A stretch of DNA of 55,641 nt from Hyphomicrobiaceae bacterium (lineage in GTDB: Bacteria > Pseudomonadota > Alphaproteobacteria > Rhizobiales > Xanthobacteraceae), in assembly GCA_021324465.1 (NCBI GenBank), contig JAJPJB010000046.1, forward strand, positions 1 through 55,641. Direction: 5' to 3'. How positions within the stretch are numbered: position 1 is the first letter of the stretch; the number at the start of each line of letters is the position of its first letter. Position numbers and translations under genes: made by a program. The notes beneath the pieces were generated by a model. It searched no databases. It was not told the origin of the DNA and saw nothing but the letters and a program-made list of their open reading frames with translations. Shown piece after piece: positions 37,760 through 47,721 of this stretch.

Positions 37760-38215
37760 ATGCCGCAATTTTCGACCAAGCGGCGGGTGCGGCATCCCGC
37801 AATCGACATGTTCGACCTCGTTGCCGATGTCGAGCATTACCCCGAATTCGTGCCGCTGTGCCAATCGTTGCAGGTGCGCAGCCGCATCAACGACGCGGAG
37901 GACAGGGAAGTCATCGTTGTTGACATGACCGTCGCCTATAAACTCATTCGCGAGACCTTCACCTCCCGCGTGACGCTTGATCGGCCGAAGCTGCAGATTC
38001 TGGTCGAATATCTTCGCGGCCCGTTCCGCAGAATGAACAATCGTTGGAGCTTCACGCCTGACGGCGAGGATGCCTGCATCGTCGAATTCTTCATCGCCTA
38101 TGAATTTCGCAGCCGTACGCTTGAGTTTTTGATGGGCACTGTCTTTGACACCGCCTTCCGCCGCTTCTCTGCTGCCTTTGAACGGCGCGCCGACCAGGTC
38201 TATGGCATCGCCTGA
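37760..38215 (+). CDS. RatA/COQ10-family START-domain protein
   Basis: A 151-residue single-domain SRPBCC protein. The family signature is VADVEHYPEFVPLCQSLQVRSR, followed by LVEYLRGPFRRMNNRWSF and the C-terminal helix MGTVFDTAFRRFSAAFERRAD. Homologues include E. coli RatA, described as a ribosome-association toxin, and mitochondrial COQ10, a ubiquinone chaperone. The ubiquinone role is more likely in this lineage, but that is inference. It starts at ATG 37760, five bases after lipA. Confidence 0.85.
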   Translation: MPQFSTKRRVRHPAIDMFDLVADVEHYPEFVPLCQSLQVRSRINDAEDREVIVVDMTVAYKLIRETFTSRVTLDRPKLQILVEYLRGPFRRMNNRWSFTPDGEDACIVEFFIAYEFRSRTLEFLMGTVFDTAFRRFSAAFERRADQVYGIA

Positions 38216-38325
38216 TTTCTCTGCCCGCTTAACTACTACCGATATTTGCTTTCCCGGATGGTCGAATTCGCGGCGGCGAAGCGGGATAATGCGCGGCCCA
38301 AATGGCGGCTTGCGAGGTCGATCAC

Positions 38326-38718
38326 ATGGTGTCGCTGCGACAGATCCCAGCGTTTACTGCTGCTCTCGTTCTTGGCCTCGGCCTGGCCCAAGTCGGGGAC
38401 AGCGGGCATGTCCCAACTCCCATGCAGCCTGCGCTGCGCGGGAGTTTGCACAAGCTCGCGGCCCGAACCCCCAGTCTGAGTTCAGCCTCACCAAGCTCGA
38501 ACATCAGCAAAAGCCCGCACGCTGCGCACAGGCAGCGTGCGTCGCGGCACGAAACGCAAGGATGGCATATTGCGCAATCAGCGTTGCCGGGTGCGGACGA
38601 TATCAGCCCATATGTTTTCGCCCCGTTCGCATATTGGCCGGGCCGCTGGTATCCGGCACCAGGCTTCGGCGATAACAGATCTTGGCCGTCCTATGCCGAC
38701 GGCGTTTGGAGCCGATAG
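38326..38718 (+). CDS. Hypothetical small exported protein
   Basis: A possible 130-residue protein. From ATG 38326 a signal-like segment (MVSLRQIPAFTAALVLGLGLA) is followed by a Ser/His-rich middle and an aromatic end (YVFAPFAYWPGRWYPAPGFG, then WPSYADGVWSR). GAGG lies eight bases upstream. It fills an otherwise empty gap between ratA and the convergent pncC. I recognise no family, so it remains uncertain. Confidence 0.42.
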   Translation: MVSLRQIPAFTAALVLGLGLAQVGDSGHVPTPMQPALRGSLHKLAARTPSLSSASPSSNISKSPHAAHRQRASRHETQGWHIAQSALPGADDISPYVFAPFAYWPGRWYPAPGFGDNRSWPSYADGVWSR

Positions 38719-38739
38719 CGCCGCCGGAAGCATTGCGGC

Positions 38740-39249
38740 TCATCCGCGCGATTTGTCCGCAAGCGCCAAGGCTTCGAGCATCGCGAGCGCTTCGGCGACC
38801 GAGCGCCAGCGAACACGCCGACGCCCGATTTTACCGAACAGCCGCTTGCGCGCGAGCGTCCGCCCATCGCGGCTCGCCGCAGCAAAATAGACCAATCCGA
38901 CCGGCTTCTCCCTCGTGCCGCCGCCTGGTCCGGCGATGCCCGTGATCGCCACGGCAATGTCCGCCCGCGAATTTTTCAGCGCCCCGAGTGCCATGGCGGC
39001 CGCCGTCTCCCCGCTGACGGCGCCGTGGCGCGCCAGTATTGCTGCCGGCACACCGAGCATCGCCTGCTTTGCTTCATTCGAATAGGTGACGAAGCCGCAA
39101 TCGACCACGTCCGACGAACCGGCAATATCCGTCAGCGTGCCGGCAACGAGCCCGCCCGTGCAGGATTCCGCCGTGGCGATATGCAGGCCGCACCTACGAT
39201 ACAGATCGAGCAGGCGACCTGCGGTTCGGTACAGCGCATCATCGCCCAT
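38740..39249 (-). CDS. pncC: CinA-family nicotinamide-nucleotide amidohydrolase
   Basis: A 169-residue protein corresponding to the C-terminal CinA (PncC) domain alone. Motifs are [56 protein letters not shown] and [26 protein letters not shown]. PncC deamidates NMN to nicotinic acid mononucleotide in the pyridine nucleotide cycle. The start ATG 39249 lies inside the end of ispDF, overlapping it by 11 bp, so the two are likely translationally coupled. The upstream part of the open frame is antisense-like ispDF sequence and was left out. Confidence 0.9.
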   Translation of the reverse strand: MGDDALYRTAGRLLDLYRRCGLHIATAESCTGGLVAGTLTDIAGSSDVVDCGFVTYSNEAKQAMLGVPAAILARHGAVSGETAAAMALGALKNSRADIAVAITGIAGPGGGTREKPVGLVYFAAASRDGRTLARKRLFGKIGRRRVRWRSVAEALAMLEALALADKSRG

Positions 39250-40441
39250 GCCGCGTGTCCTGCAGACCGGTCCAAGGCAGCCGGACTGTCGCCGTGGCCA
39301 TGGCAACGATGCCTTCGCCGCGGCCGGTAAAGCCGAGCTTTTCGCTGGTCGTGGCCTTGAGCCCGACGCGGTCGATGGAAATGGCGGCAATTTCGGCAAT
39401 ACGTTTTCGCATGGCATCGCGATGGGGTGATATTTTGGGGGCTTCACAGACCACCGTCACATCGAGATGTGCGATCATTCCTCGCCGCTGACGCACGCGC
39501 TCGCAAGCGAAGGCAAGGAAGCGGTCGGAGGAGGCGCCCTTCCATTGCGGGTCCGACGGAGGGAAGTGCGAACCGATATCGCCCTCGGCGAGTGCACCGA
39601 GAATGGCGTCGACCAAGGCATGGAGCGCAACATCAGCGTCGGAATGTCCGGTGACGCCGCGCGAGTGGGCGATCCGCACGCCGCCGAGCATGATGTGGTC
39701 GCCGTCGGCGAAGGCGTGTACATCGAAGCCGTTGCCGGTGCGGATGTCGGCGAGAGCCGCGATATGCGTCATCTCGGCACGGGCGAAATCGTCATTCGTT
39801 GTCACTTTCACATTTCCGCGCTCGCCTTCAAAAACGCTGACGCGCTGGCCGGCCCATTCGACAAGCGCGGCGTCGTCTGTAAAACTCTCGAGCCCAACGG
39901 CGGCGGCGCGTTGATGCGCTCTGAATATCAGATCAAACCTGAACGCCTGGGGCGTCTGCACGATGCGCAGGCGACTGCGATCGAGCGTCTCGGTCACGAT
40001 CGCGGCGCCGTCAATTTGTTTGACCGTGTCGGCAACAGCTATACCGGGCACCGCGGCGCCCGTCGCCTTGGCCGCCGCGATGGCGCGGTCGATCAACGCA
40101 GAGGTCAGAAACGGACGCGCCGCATCATGAATAAGCACCAGCTCGGGCTTGCGCGATGCCAGTGCTTCAAGACCGCAACGTACGGAGGCTTGACGCGTCG
40201 CGCCGCCCTGAACGGGCGGTGAAGGATTTTTCAATCCGGCTATGGCCGCGCGATAGATGGCCTCGTCCGCGCGGTTGATGACCGGCTGCACAAGATCGAT
40301 GCGCGCATGATCCAAAAAGGCGCGTAGCGTCGCCCGGATCATCGGCTCGCCGGCAATCTCCCGGTATTGCTTGGGAACGCCGCCGCCGGCGCGTTCGCCA
40401 CGGCCCGCCGCGACGATCACAGCGGCCACCAAGCCTGTCAT
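39239..40441 (-). CDS. ispDF: Bifunctional IspD/IspF (MEP isoprenoid pathway)
   Basis: A 400-residue fusion. The N-terminal IspD part (about 1-230) shows [24 protein letters not shown], the CTP-binding loop, and [12 protein letters not shown]. The IspF part (about 240-400) shows [15 protein letters not shown] with the zinc-binding Dx[33 protein letters not shown], and [17 protein letters not shown]. It makes CDP-ME and then MEcPP for isoprenoid and quinone synthesis. The fusion is typical of alphaproteobacteria. pncC overlaps its 3' end, and the 14-bp repeat array begins 40 bp upstream of its start. Confidence 0.96.
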   Translation of the reverse strand: MTGLVAAVIVAAGRGERAGGGVPKQYREIAGEPMIRATLRAFLDHARIDLVQPVINRADEAIYRAAIAGLKNPSPPVQGGATRQASVRCGLEALASRKPELVLIHDAARPFLTSALIDRAIAAAKATGAAVPGIAVADTVKQIDGAAIVTETLDRSRLRIVQTPQAFRFDLIFRAHQRAAAVGLESFTDDAALVEWAGQRVSVFEGERGNVKVTTNDDFARAEMTHIAALADIRTGNGFDVHAFADGDHIMLGGVRIAHSRGVTGHSDADVALHALVDAILGALAEGDIGSHFPPSDPQWKGASSDRFLAFACERVRQRRGMIAHLDVTVVCEAPKISPHRDAMRKRIAEIAAISIDRVGLKATTSEKLGFTGRGEGIVAMATATVRLPWTGLQDTRHGR

Positions 40442-40865
40442 GACAGTTCTCTACTGCGCGTCGGTAAAGATTCGCTTCGGGACAATCGCTGCGGCCCAAT
40501 CGCTCGGAACCAATGGCTTGGTCCCAATCGCTTGGATGCATGGCTTTAGCGCATGTCGCCGGATGTGCGAAGGACTTGCGCGGACAGGCTGCCCAAAACC
40601 GCATCAATCCGATGGGCTGACTAATCCGAAGGCTCCAAAATCAACATTTTGCCCGAGAAGTTCACAGGTTATGGATGTTGCGGTGCAGCACTTGCGCGGT
40701 TCGGCGATTTGGCTAAACTCTATGCACGTTCCAGGTGGCGCCTAATTCGTGTGCATGTCCGCCGCTGGCCCTGCGGGTCTCAGACCTCATGGTTAAGTAT
40801 ATGATTTTAAACGATATCCTTTTTTGCGCCGGCCCTGCCGGGAGCAGACCATCGAGGCCCGCGCA
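40442..40865. other. ispDF/ntrB divergent region, no dusB
   Basis: This 424-bp gap separates ispDF from ntrB. It contains the 14-bp tandem array (40481-40536) near ispDF and an AT-rich stretch near 40790-40815 (TTAAGTATATGATTTTAAACG) that could hold an ntrB promoter. In the relatives I remember, dusB/nifR3 precedes ntrB; neither the gene nor a remnant is recognisable in any frame here. Confidence 0.5.
40481..40536. repeat. Tandem array of four 14-bp palindromic units
   Basis: Four head-to-tail units of exactly 14 bp: GACAATCGCTGCGG, CCCAATCGCTCGGA, ACCAATGGCTTGGT, CCCAATCGCTTGGA (starting at 40481, 40495, 40509, 40523). The last two have perfect CCAA-N4-TTGG symmetry, the second has one mismatch, and the first is more divergent. 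A degenerate fifth unit may follow. The array starts 40 bp upstream of the ispDF start codon. It looks like a cooperative operator; the binding protein is unknown. Confidence 0.7.
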
Positions 40866-42020
40866 ATGAGCGCGGTCGAGTCCCTGTTGACTTCATCTGC
40901 GGCCGACGCCGTCCTCAACGCGCTGCCGCATCCAGTCATTGTGGTTTCCCCCGACGGAAAGGTGGTCGATGCCAATGTGGCGGCGGAATCATTTTTCGAG
41001 GTCTCCGTGCCGTTGCTGCGGCGTCACTTGCTGCGCGACCTGGTGCCGTTCGGCAGTCCGCTGATCACGCTGATCGAGCAGGTGCGGCGCCGCGGCGCCG
41101 CCGTTAACGAATACAAGGTCGACCTCGGCACGCCGCGCAATCCCGGCGACCGGCTGGTCGATTTGCATGTCGCGCCGCTGCCCGAGCAGCCCGACTATGT
41201 CGTCGTGATGCTGCAGGAGCGCACGATTGCCGACAAGATGGATCGCCAGCTCACGCACCGCGGGGCGGCGCGCTCGGTGATTGCGCTTGCCGCGATGCTG
41301 GCCCACGAAATCAAAAACCCGCTCTCGGGCATCCGCGGCGCCGCGCAATTGCTCGAGCAGTCGGTCGAAGACGAGGATCGCAGCTTGACGCGGCTCATCT
41401 GCGATGAAGCCGATCGCATCGTGAAGCTTGTCGACCGCATGGAAGTCTTCACAGACGAGCGCCCGATAGAGCGCGAGCCGATCAATATTCACGTTGTCCT
41501 TGATCACGTCAGAAGGCTCGCTCAATCCGGCTTCGCGCGGCATATCAAATTCATCGAGGAATACGATCCGTCGCTGCCTCCAGTCCTCGCCAATCGCGAT
41601 CAACTGGTGCAGGTGTTCTTGAATTTGATCAAGAACGCCGCCGAAGCAATCGGTGAAAATGCGATGGGCGGCGAAATTATCCTGTCGACCGCGTTCCGGC
41701 CCGGCGTGCGGTTGTCGCTGCCGGGCGCCAACGCGCGCATATCGCTGCCGCTTGAATTCGGCGTGCGTGACAACGGGCCTGGCGTGCCCGACGAATTGAT
41801 GCCGCATCTGTTCGACCCGTTTGTCACCACCAAGCCGACCGGATCGGGTCTCGGCTTGGCGCTGGTCGCTAAAATCGTCGGCGATCATGGCGGCATCATT
41901 GAATGCGAGTCGCAGCCGCGGCGAACCATGTTCCGCATCCTGATGCCGAAATACACCGCTGCCAACAACGGCGAGGGTGCCGAGCCGGACGGCGCCCCCA
42001 GATCGGAAGGGGATCATTGA
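40866..42020 (+). CDS. ntrB: Nitrogen regulation sensor kinase NtrB (GlnL)
   Basis: A 384-residue cytoplasmic two-component kinase/phosphatase for NtrC. A PAS domain (about 15-115: [27 protein letters not shown]) precedes the histidine-kinase part with the phospho-acceptor in [24 protein letters not shown]-binding boxes are [22 protein letters not shown] and [14 protein letters not shown]. It senses nitrogen state through PII proteins. ATG 40866 starts MSAVESLL. Its stop overlaps the ntrC start as TGATG, implying coupled translation. Confidence 0.95.
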   Translation: MSAVESLLTSSAADAVLNALPHPVIVVSPDGKVVDANVAAESFFEVSVPLLRRHLLRDLVPFGSPLITLIEQVRRRGAAVNEYKVDLGTPRNPGDRLVDLHVAPLPEQPDYVVVMLQERTIADKMDRQLTHRGAARSVIALAAMLAHEIKNPLSGIRGAAQLLEQSVEDEDRSLTRLICDEADRIVKLVDRMEVFTDERPIEREPINIHVVLDHVRRLAQSGFARHIKFIEEYDPSLPPVLANRDQLVQVFLNLIKNAAEAIGENAMGGEIILSTAFRPGVRLSLPGANARISLPLEFGVRDNGPGVPDELMPHLFDPFVTTKPTGSGLGLALVAKIVGDHGGIIECESQPRRTMFRILMPKYTAANNGEGAEPDGAPRSEGDH

Positions 42021-43465
42021 TGCCCGAGGGAAGCATTCTCGTCGCTGATGACGATGCAGCGATCCGGACGGTGCTCAACCAGGCACTCTCGCGCGCGGGC
42101 TATGAAGTACGCTCGACCGGGAATGCCGCTACGCTCTGGCGCTGGATCAGCCAGGGCGACGGCGATCTGATTATCAGCGACGTGCTGCTGCCGGACGAGA
42201 GCGCCTTCGATCTGTTGCCGCGGATCAAGAAAACGCGGCCCGATCTGCCCATCATCATCATGAGCGCGCAGAACACGTTCATGACCGCCATCCGCGCCTC
42301 AGAGCGCGGCGCCTATGAATACTTGCCAAAACCCTTCGATCTGAAGGAGTTGATCGCAATCGTCGGCCGCGCGCTGTCGGAACCGAAGCAGAAAACACCC
42401 CAGCCCGCCAAGGTCGAAGATTTCGAATCCATACCGTTGGTCGGACGCTCGCCCGCGATGCAGGAGATCTACCGCGTCTTGGCGCGGCTGATGCAGACCG
42501 ATCTAACGGTGATGATTTCCGGCGAGTCCGGCACCGGCAAGGAATTGGTTGCACGCGCGCTGCACGACTATGGCAAGCGGCGCACTGGTCCGTTCGTCGC
42601 TATCAATATGGCGGCGATCCCGCGCGATCTCATCGAGTCCGAATTGTTCGGCCATGAGAAAGGGGCCTTCACCGGGGCCAATACGCGCAGTTCCGGCCGC
42701 TTCGAGCAGGCCGAAGGCGGTACGCTCTTTCTCGACGAAATTGGCGATATGCCGATGGAAGCGCAGACGCGATTGTTGCGCGTGCTGCAACAGGGCGAAT
42801 ACACGACCGTCGGCGGCCGCACGCCGATTAAGGCCGATGTGCGCATCATTGCTGCAACGAACAAGGATCTCCGCCAGCTCATCCAGCAGGGCTTGTTTCG
42901 CGAAGACCTGTTCTTCCGTCTCAACGTCGTGCCGCTGCGGCTGCCGCCGCTGCGCGAGCGCACCGAAGATATTCCCGACCTGATCCGCCATTTTTTCGCA
43001 TTGGTCGAGCGCGAGGGGTTGCCGCCGAAACAGATCGACCAAGCGGCCCTCGATCGCCTCAAGCGGCATCGCTGGCCCGGCAATGTCCGCGAACTGGAGA
43101 ACCTCGCTCGGCGGCTCGCCGCGCTCTATCCGCAAGAGACAATCACGGCCGCCGTGATTGATGCCGAATTATCCCAGCCGGCCCTGGTCGCGCCCGGCGA
43201 CAACAAGGCTGGCGACGATAACCTGGCAAGCTCTGTTGAGCGCTATCTCACGCGCTACTTTTCGAGTTTCGAGGATGGCCTGCCGCCGCCCGGCCTTTAT
43301 CATCGCATTTTGCGCGAGGTCGAAGGGCCGCTGCTCTCGGCGGCGCTGACCGCAACCCGTGGCAATCAGATCCGTGCGGCCGATCTGCTCGGGGTCAATC
43401 GCAATACATTGCGCAAGAAAATTCGGGACTTGGATATTCAAGTCTATCGCTCGAGCGGCAATTAG
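42020..43465 (+). CDS. ntrC: Nitrogen regulation response regulator NtrC
   Basis: A 481-residue sigma54 activator. A receiver domain (1-120) has its phospho-acceptor at Asp54 ([10 protein letters not shown]) and KPF further on. The AAA+ domain (about 140-370) has Walker A GESGTGKE, the sigma54-contact loop GAFTGA (in [11 protein letters not shown]), Walker [12 protein letters not shown] and [13 protein letters not shown] Fis-type helix-turn-helix ends it ([23 protein letters not shown]). It activates genes for nitrogen assimilation. It is the second gene of the ntrBC pair and is coupled to ntrB. Confidence 0.96.
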   Translation: MPEGSILVADDDAAIRTVLNQALSRAGYEVRSTGNAATLWRWISQGDGDLIISDVLLPDESAFDLLPRIKKTRPDLPIIIMSAQNTFMTAIRASERGAYEYLPKPFDLKELIAIVGRALSEPKQKTPQPAKVEDFESIPLVGRSPAMQEIYRVLARLMQTDLTVMISGESGTGKELVARALHDYGKRRTGPFVAINMAAIPRDLIESELFGHEKGAFTGANTRSSGRFEQAEGGTLFLDEIGDMPMEAQTRLLRVLQQGEYTTVGGRTPIKADVRIIAATNKDLRQLIQQGLFREDLFFRLNVVPLRLPPLRERTEDIPDLIRHFFALVEREGLPPKQIDQAALDRLKRHRWPGNVRELENLARRLAALYPQETITAAVIDAELSQPALVAPGDNKAGDDNLASSVERYLTRYFSSFEDGLPPPGLYHRILREVEGPLLSAALTATRGNQIRAADLLGVNRNTLRKKIRDLDIQVYRSSGN

Positions 43466-43519
43466 GCCTCTGTGGACCGCCCAACCGATCGGCGTCGCCA
43501 AAAAAAGCACGCCTATTAA

Positions 43520-43550
43520 TTGTCGTAATCTGGCAACAATGTTGTATAAA
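43520..43550 (+). promoter_or_regulatory. Candidate promoter for ntrYX
   Basis: In the 171-bp gap between ntrC and ntrY, TTGTCG (43520-43525) and TATAAA (43545-43550) are separated by 19 bp, slightly longer than ideal for the housekeeping sigma factor. The region is more AT-rich than its surroundings. This is a weak assignment; ntrYX may also be reached by read-through from ntrBC. Confidence 0.3.
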
Positions 43551-43636
43551 AGCATCACCCGGGGTGGGTGGCTGTATCCCGTTTGCCTGAAATTTTCGTC
43601 CCAATTCAAGCCCCAGTACGCGTCCGGGAAACTTGT

Positions 43637-46150
43637 ATGTCGACTGTCGAACAGGTTGTCCCGCATGACCCGGCAGCCGCTGCGCCGACGCCGGTAGCAC
43701 GGCGGCTGATTGGCCCGATCGCCGACAGTGTCGCGCTGTTTTTGACGGCGCTCACCCTGCTGGTGCTCTCCGGCATAACCCCGATCGCGCCGGTCAGTGC
43801 ATTGGCAAATGCGCTTGACTGGTTGCATGCGCTGATTCACGGCGGCGCCGGATTTGCGGTGACAACGGCCGCGGCGGTACAGGCCGCGATCGTGGTCCTG
43901 CTGCTGGTCGCCAATATCGTCAGTGACGCTCTGTTGCTGCTGGCGCCGATGCCGATGTCGTCGCGGCTGGTCGGGGCGACCGCGCTCGGGCTTGCGCTGT
44001 TATGGGCTGCGGCAACGTTCCTGGTGCTCGGCGGCCTGACGCGGATCGCGCCGGTTGATGAGGTGGTCAAGCAGCTGCTGCTTGGCAATGCCGTCACGGG
44101 CGTTCTTCTGCTTGCGATCATTGGCCGCGAGGTCTGGGTTGTCATCCAAGCGCGCTGGCGCGGGCGCGCCGGCTCGCGGCTGCACGTCCAGATCGTCGGC
44201 CTGTTCTCGGTAATCGCCGCAGTGCCAACCATTCTCATCGCCGTCGTCGCGTCGACCACCCTCGATCGCGGTCTCGATCGTTTCTTCTCGACGCGCACGC
44301 GCGCCATGATCGAGCAATCGTTGATCGTCGCCAATGCTTATGTGACCGAACATGCCGAAGCGATCCGCGGCGAGATCATGGCGATGGCGTATGATCTCAG
44401 CCGCGCCAAGCCGGTCTTTGATCAGGACCGCGATCAGTTCCGCAAATTTCTGACGGCGCAGGCCAAAGGACGCAATCTTTCGGCCGGCATCATCATCAAG
44501 CCGGACGGCTCTACAGTGGAGCGCGCCGACGTCACAATGGACCAGAAAATCGTGCTGCCCTCGGCGCAGATTTTGAATGAGGTCACCGATACGGAGCCGC
44601 AGGTCGCGTTGATCCCGGAAGGCGATCACGTTGCCGCTGTCGTCAAGCTGCACGGCTACGATGACATGTATCTCTATGTCGCGCGGCTGCTCGATCCCCG
44701 CGTGGTGCAGCAATTGCGTGCGACACAGGAGAGCGTCGGCGAATATGCCAATCTTGAAGCCCGTCGGCTTGGCATCCAGATCGCCTTTGCCCTGATGTTT
44801 GCCGTCATCGCGCTGATCGTTCTGCTGTCATCGGCCTGGATCGGGCTGGACTTCGCCAATCGTCTGGTCGCCCCAATTCGCCGTTTGATCGGCGCGGCCA
44901 ATGTGGTCTCGACCGGCAATTTGAACATTCAGGTTCCGGTTCGGCCCTCGGAGGGCGATCTCGCCAGGTTGGGCGAAACATTCAACAAGATGACGCAAGA
45001 GCTGCGCACGCAGCACGAAGACATCGTGCGCGCGCGTGACCTGATCGACAGCCGCCGCCGTTTCACCGAGGCGGTGCTTGCCGGAGCCAGCGCCGGCGTC
45101 ATCGGCGTCAATGCCGACGGTCGCATTTCCATACTCAACCGTTCGGCGGAACGGCTGATCGGGCGAAGCGAAAACGAGGCGCTCGGCCTGCCGCTGGCGC
45201 GAGTTTCCCCCGAGCTTGCCGAGATTTTCCAGGCCGCGTCCAACAGCAATCAGCGGCTGATCCAGCGCCAGGTTACGGTCTCGCGCGAAGGCCAGGAGCG
45301 CAATTATTCCGTGCGCGTCACCAGCGAGCAGGCAGCCGAAGCCGAGCACGGCTATGTCATCACCATCGACGATATTACCGAACTGGTGCTGGCGCAGCGC
45401 ACTTCGGCGTGGGCCGACATCGCCCGCCGCATCGCGCATGAGATCAAGAATCCGCTGACGCCAATCCAATTGTCGGCCGAACGCCTGCGCCGCAAATACG
45501 GCAAATCGATCACCGAAGATCCCGCGGTATTCGAGCAATGTACTGAGACGATCGTCCGTCAGGTCGACGATATCAAGCGTATGGTCGATGAATTCTCGCG
45601 GTTCGCCCGCATGCCCAAGGCCGTGATCGCCGACGACGACATCGCCGAAACGGTGCGGCAAGTCGTGTTCCTGCTGCGGGTCGGATATCCGGATATCGAT
45701 TTCGAAGTGGAACTGCCGGCCGAGAACATGCCGGCGCGTTTCGATCGGCGGCTGATTTCGCAGGCACTCACCAACATCATGAAAAATGCCACCGAGGCGA
45801 TCGCCGCGGTGCCGCCTGCTGAGCTTGGGCGCGGCCGCGTCATCGTCAGCGCAAAGCGTGAGGGTAAGGAGATCGTCATCGATGTGGTCGACAACGGCAT
45901 CGGCCTGCCGAAGGAGAATCGGGCGCGGTTGCTCGAACCTTATGTGACGACGCGGGAGAAGGGCACCGGCCTTGGCCTCGCCATCGTCGGCCGCGTGTTG
46001 GAGGAGCACGGCGGTCGCATCGAGCTGCGCGATGCCTCCGAGAAAATGCCGGGGGCGCGCGGCGCCTGGATGCAATTGCGGTTCGTTGCCGAACCGGTGC
46101 ACGCCGCGGCGGGCGCCGAGCCGGTCGAACCGCGAGCGGCCGCGGAGTGA
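43637..46150 (+). CDS. ntrY: Transmembrane sensor kinase NtrY
   Basis: An 837-residue membrane histidine kinase. Several hydrophobic segments lie in the first 200 residues and another near 375-395, with a periplasmic sensing part between. A HAMP-like linker (VAPIRRLIGAANVVSTGNLNIQV) leads into a PAS domain (GVNADGRISILNRSAERLIG) and the kinase core with the acceptor in [27 protein letters not shown] boxes are NIMKNATEAI, VVDNGIGLP and GTGLGLAIV. NtrY responds to nitrogen or oxygen/redox state. The start ATG 43637, with GGGAA upstream, is preferred over an in-frame GTG 23 codons before it. Confidence 0.94.
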   Translation: MSTVEQVVPHDPAAAAPTPVARRLIGPIADSVALFLTALTLLVLSGITPIAPVSALANALDWLHALIHGGAGFAVTTAAAVQAAIVVLLLVANIVSDALLLLAPMPMSSRLVGATALGLALLWAAATFLVLGGLTRIAPVDEVVKQLLLGNAVTGVLLLAIIGREVWVVIQARWRGRAGSRLHVQIVGLFSVIAAVPTILIAVVASTTLDRGLDRFFSTRTRAMIEQSLIVANAYVTEHAEAIRGEIMAMAYDLSRAKPVFDQDRDQFRKFLTAQAKGRNLSAGIIIKPDGSTVERADVTMDQKIVLPSAQILNEVTDTEPQVALIPEGDHVAAVVKLHGYDDMYLYVARLLDPRVVQQLRATQESVGEYANLEARRLGIQIAFALMFAVIALIVLLSSAWIGLDFANRLVAPIRRLIGAANVVSTGNLNIQVPVRPSEGDLARLGETFNKMTQELRTQHEDIVRARDLIDSRRRFTEAVLAGASAGVIGVNADGRISILNRSAERLIGRSENEALGLPLARVSPELAEIFQAASNSNQRLIQRQVTVSREGQERNYSVRVTSEQAAEAEHGYVITIDDITELVLAQRTSAWADIARRIAHEIKNPLTPIQLSAERLRRKYGKSITEDPAVFEQCTETIVRQVDDIKRMVDEFSRFARMPKAVIADDDIAETVRQVVFLLRVGYPDIDFEVELPAENMPARFDRRLISQALTNIMKNATEAIAAVPPAELGRGRVIVSAKREGKEIVIDVVDNGIGLPKENRARLLEPYVTTREKGTGLGLAIVGRVLEEHGGRIELRDASEKMPGARGAWMQLRFVAEPVHAAAGAEPVEPRAAAE

Positions 46151-46236
46151 CTAACCGACGTGCGAAGTGACTGAAACAAAGACCTGTTCGAGAAAGACCG
46201 AGCAATCGGCAAAGATGAAGAGGGCGACGGTTGATC

Positions 46237-47607
46237 ATGGCATCCGATATCCTGATCGTCGACGATGAAACGGATATCCGCGAACTCGTTGCGGGCATCC
46301 TCCAGGATGAAGGGCACGGCACGCGCACGGCCCGTGACAGCGATGAAGCGTTGGCCGCCGTGATTGCGCGCCGGCCGAATCTCGTCTTTCTCGATATCTG
46401 GCTGCAGGGCAGCCGTCTCGACGGCCTGCAGCTTCTCGACAGCCTCAAGCAGGAACACCCCGAACTGCCGATCGTGATGATTTCCGGTCACGGCAACATC
46501 GAAACCGCGGTTTCGGCCATCAAACGCGGCGCCTATGACTTCATCGAAAAGCCGTTCAAGGCCGATCGTCTGCTCCTGGTCGCCGAACGGGCCTTGGAAA
46601 ATTCCCGCCTTCGGCGTGAGGTGCGCGAGCTCAAGCAATTCGCGCCGCTCGCCTCGACGCTGGTCGGCCGCTCGCCGGCCGCCAATCAATTGCGTCAGAC
46701 CATCGAAAAGGTCGCTCCGACCAACAGCCGCATTCTCATCGTCGGGCCGTCGGGGAGCGGCAAGGAACTTGCCGCACGCACCATTCACAGCCATTCGGGG
46801 CGCGCCAATGGCCCGTTCGTCGTTATCAACGCCGCCGCCATCACGCCAGACTATATGGAAGTCGAGCTGTTCGGCGTGGAGGGAGGCAATGGGACAACCA
46901 GCCGCAAAATCGGCGCGCTCGAAGAAGCTCATGGCGGTACGCTGTTCATCGACGAAATCGCCGACATGCCGCGTGAGACGCAAAACAAGATTTTGCGGGT
47001 GCTGGTCGATCAGACGTTCCAGCGGGTCGGCGGCAGCACCAAGGTCACTGTCGATGTTCGCATCGTATCGTCAACCAGCCGCAATATCGAAGCCGATATT
47101 GCGGTCGGAAAATTCCGCGAAGATCTCTACCATCGCCTCTCGGTCGTACCGATCCGAGTGCCTGCGTTGTCCGAGCGGCGCGAAGATATTCCCGAACTGG
47201 TCGAATATTTCATGACCCAGATCTCGCAGACCACGGGTCTGCCCAAGCGCAATGTCGGTGCCGACGCGCTCGCCGTCCTGCAATCGCATGATTGGCCGGG
47301 CAATGTCCGCCAGTTGCGCAACAATGTCGAGCGGCTGATGATTCTTGCCGGCGGCGATCCGGAGGCTGTCATCACGGCTTCGATGCTGCCGCAGGATGTC
47401 GGCTCGATGATCCCAAGCATGCCGAATGGCAATGGCGGTGAGCATCTGATGAGTCTCGCGCTGCGCGAGGCGCGCGAAGTCTTCGAGCGCGAATATCTTT
47501 TGGCGCAAATCAATCGCTTCGGCGGCAATATTTCACGTACAGCCGAATTCGTCGGCATGGAGCGCTCGGCGCTGCACCGCAAGCTCAAAGCGCTGGGGAT
47601 TGACTGA
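46237..47607 (+). CDS. ntrX: Response regulator NtrX
   Basis: A 456-residue NtrC-like regulator paired with NtrY. The receiver has Asp53 (VFLDIWLQGS) and IEKPFK. The AAA+ domain has Walker A GPSGSGKEL and Walker B GGTLFIDEIADMP. The region that carries GAFTGA in NtrC reads ELFGVEGGNGTTSRKIGALEE, so the sigma54-contact loop is gone, a known NtrX feature in alphaproteobacteria. A Fis-type HTH ends it (NISRTAEFVGMERSALHRKLKAL). It likely controls promoters without remodelling sigma54. ATG 46237 was chosen. Confidence 0.94.
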   Translation: MASDILIVDDETDIRELVAGILQDEGHGTRTARDSDEALAAVIARRPNLVFLDIWLQGSRLDGLQLLDSLKQEHPELPIVMISGHGNIETAVSAIKRGAYDFIEKPFKADRLLLVAERALENSRLRREVRELKQFAPLASTLVGRSPAANQLRQTIEKVAPTNSRILIVGPSGSGKELAARTIHSHSGRANGPFVVINAAAITPDYMEVELFGVEGGNGTTSRKIGALEEAHGGTLFIDEIADMPRETQNKILRVLVDQTFQRVGGSTKVTVDVRIVSSTSRNIEADIAVGKFREDLYHRLSVVPIRVPALSERREDIPELVEYFMTQISQTTGLPKRNVGADALAVLQSHDWPGNVRQLRNNVERLMILAGGDPEAVITASMLPQDVGSMIPSMPNGNGGEHLMSLALREAREVFEREYLLAQINRFGGNISRTAEFVGMERSALHRKLKALGID

Positions 47608-47721
47608 CGACAGACGACGGAGGAGACGATAGGGGGTACACGAGGGAAAGAGGGATAAGGCCATTTGCCGCTCGCCGGCCTGTCTGTTCTTCGTCCTCTG
47701 TCCTTGCTCGTCCGATGCCTG

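Noticed and set aside
38246-38890. Several short frames around the small exported protein gene
   Set aside because: They lack signal or homology. Only the frame from 38326 has a ribosome-binding site and signal-like start.
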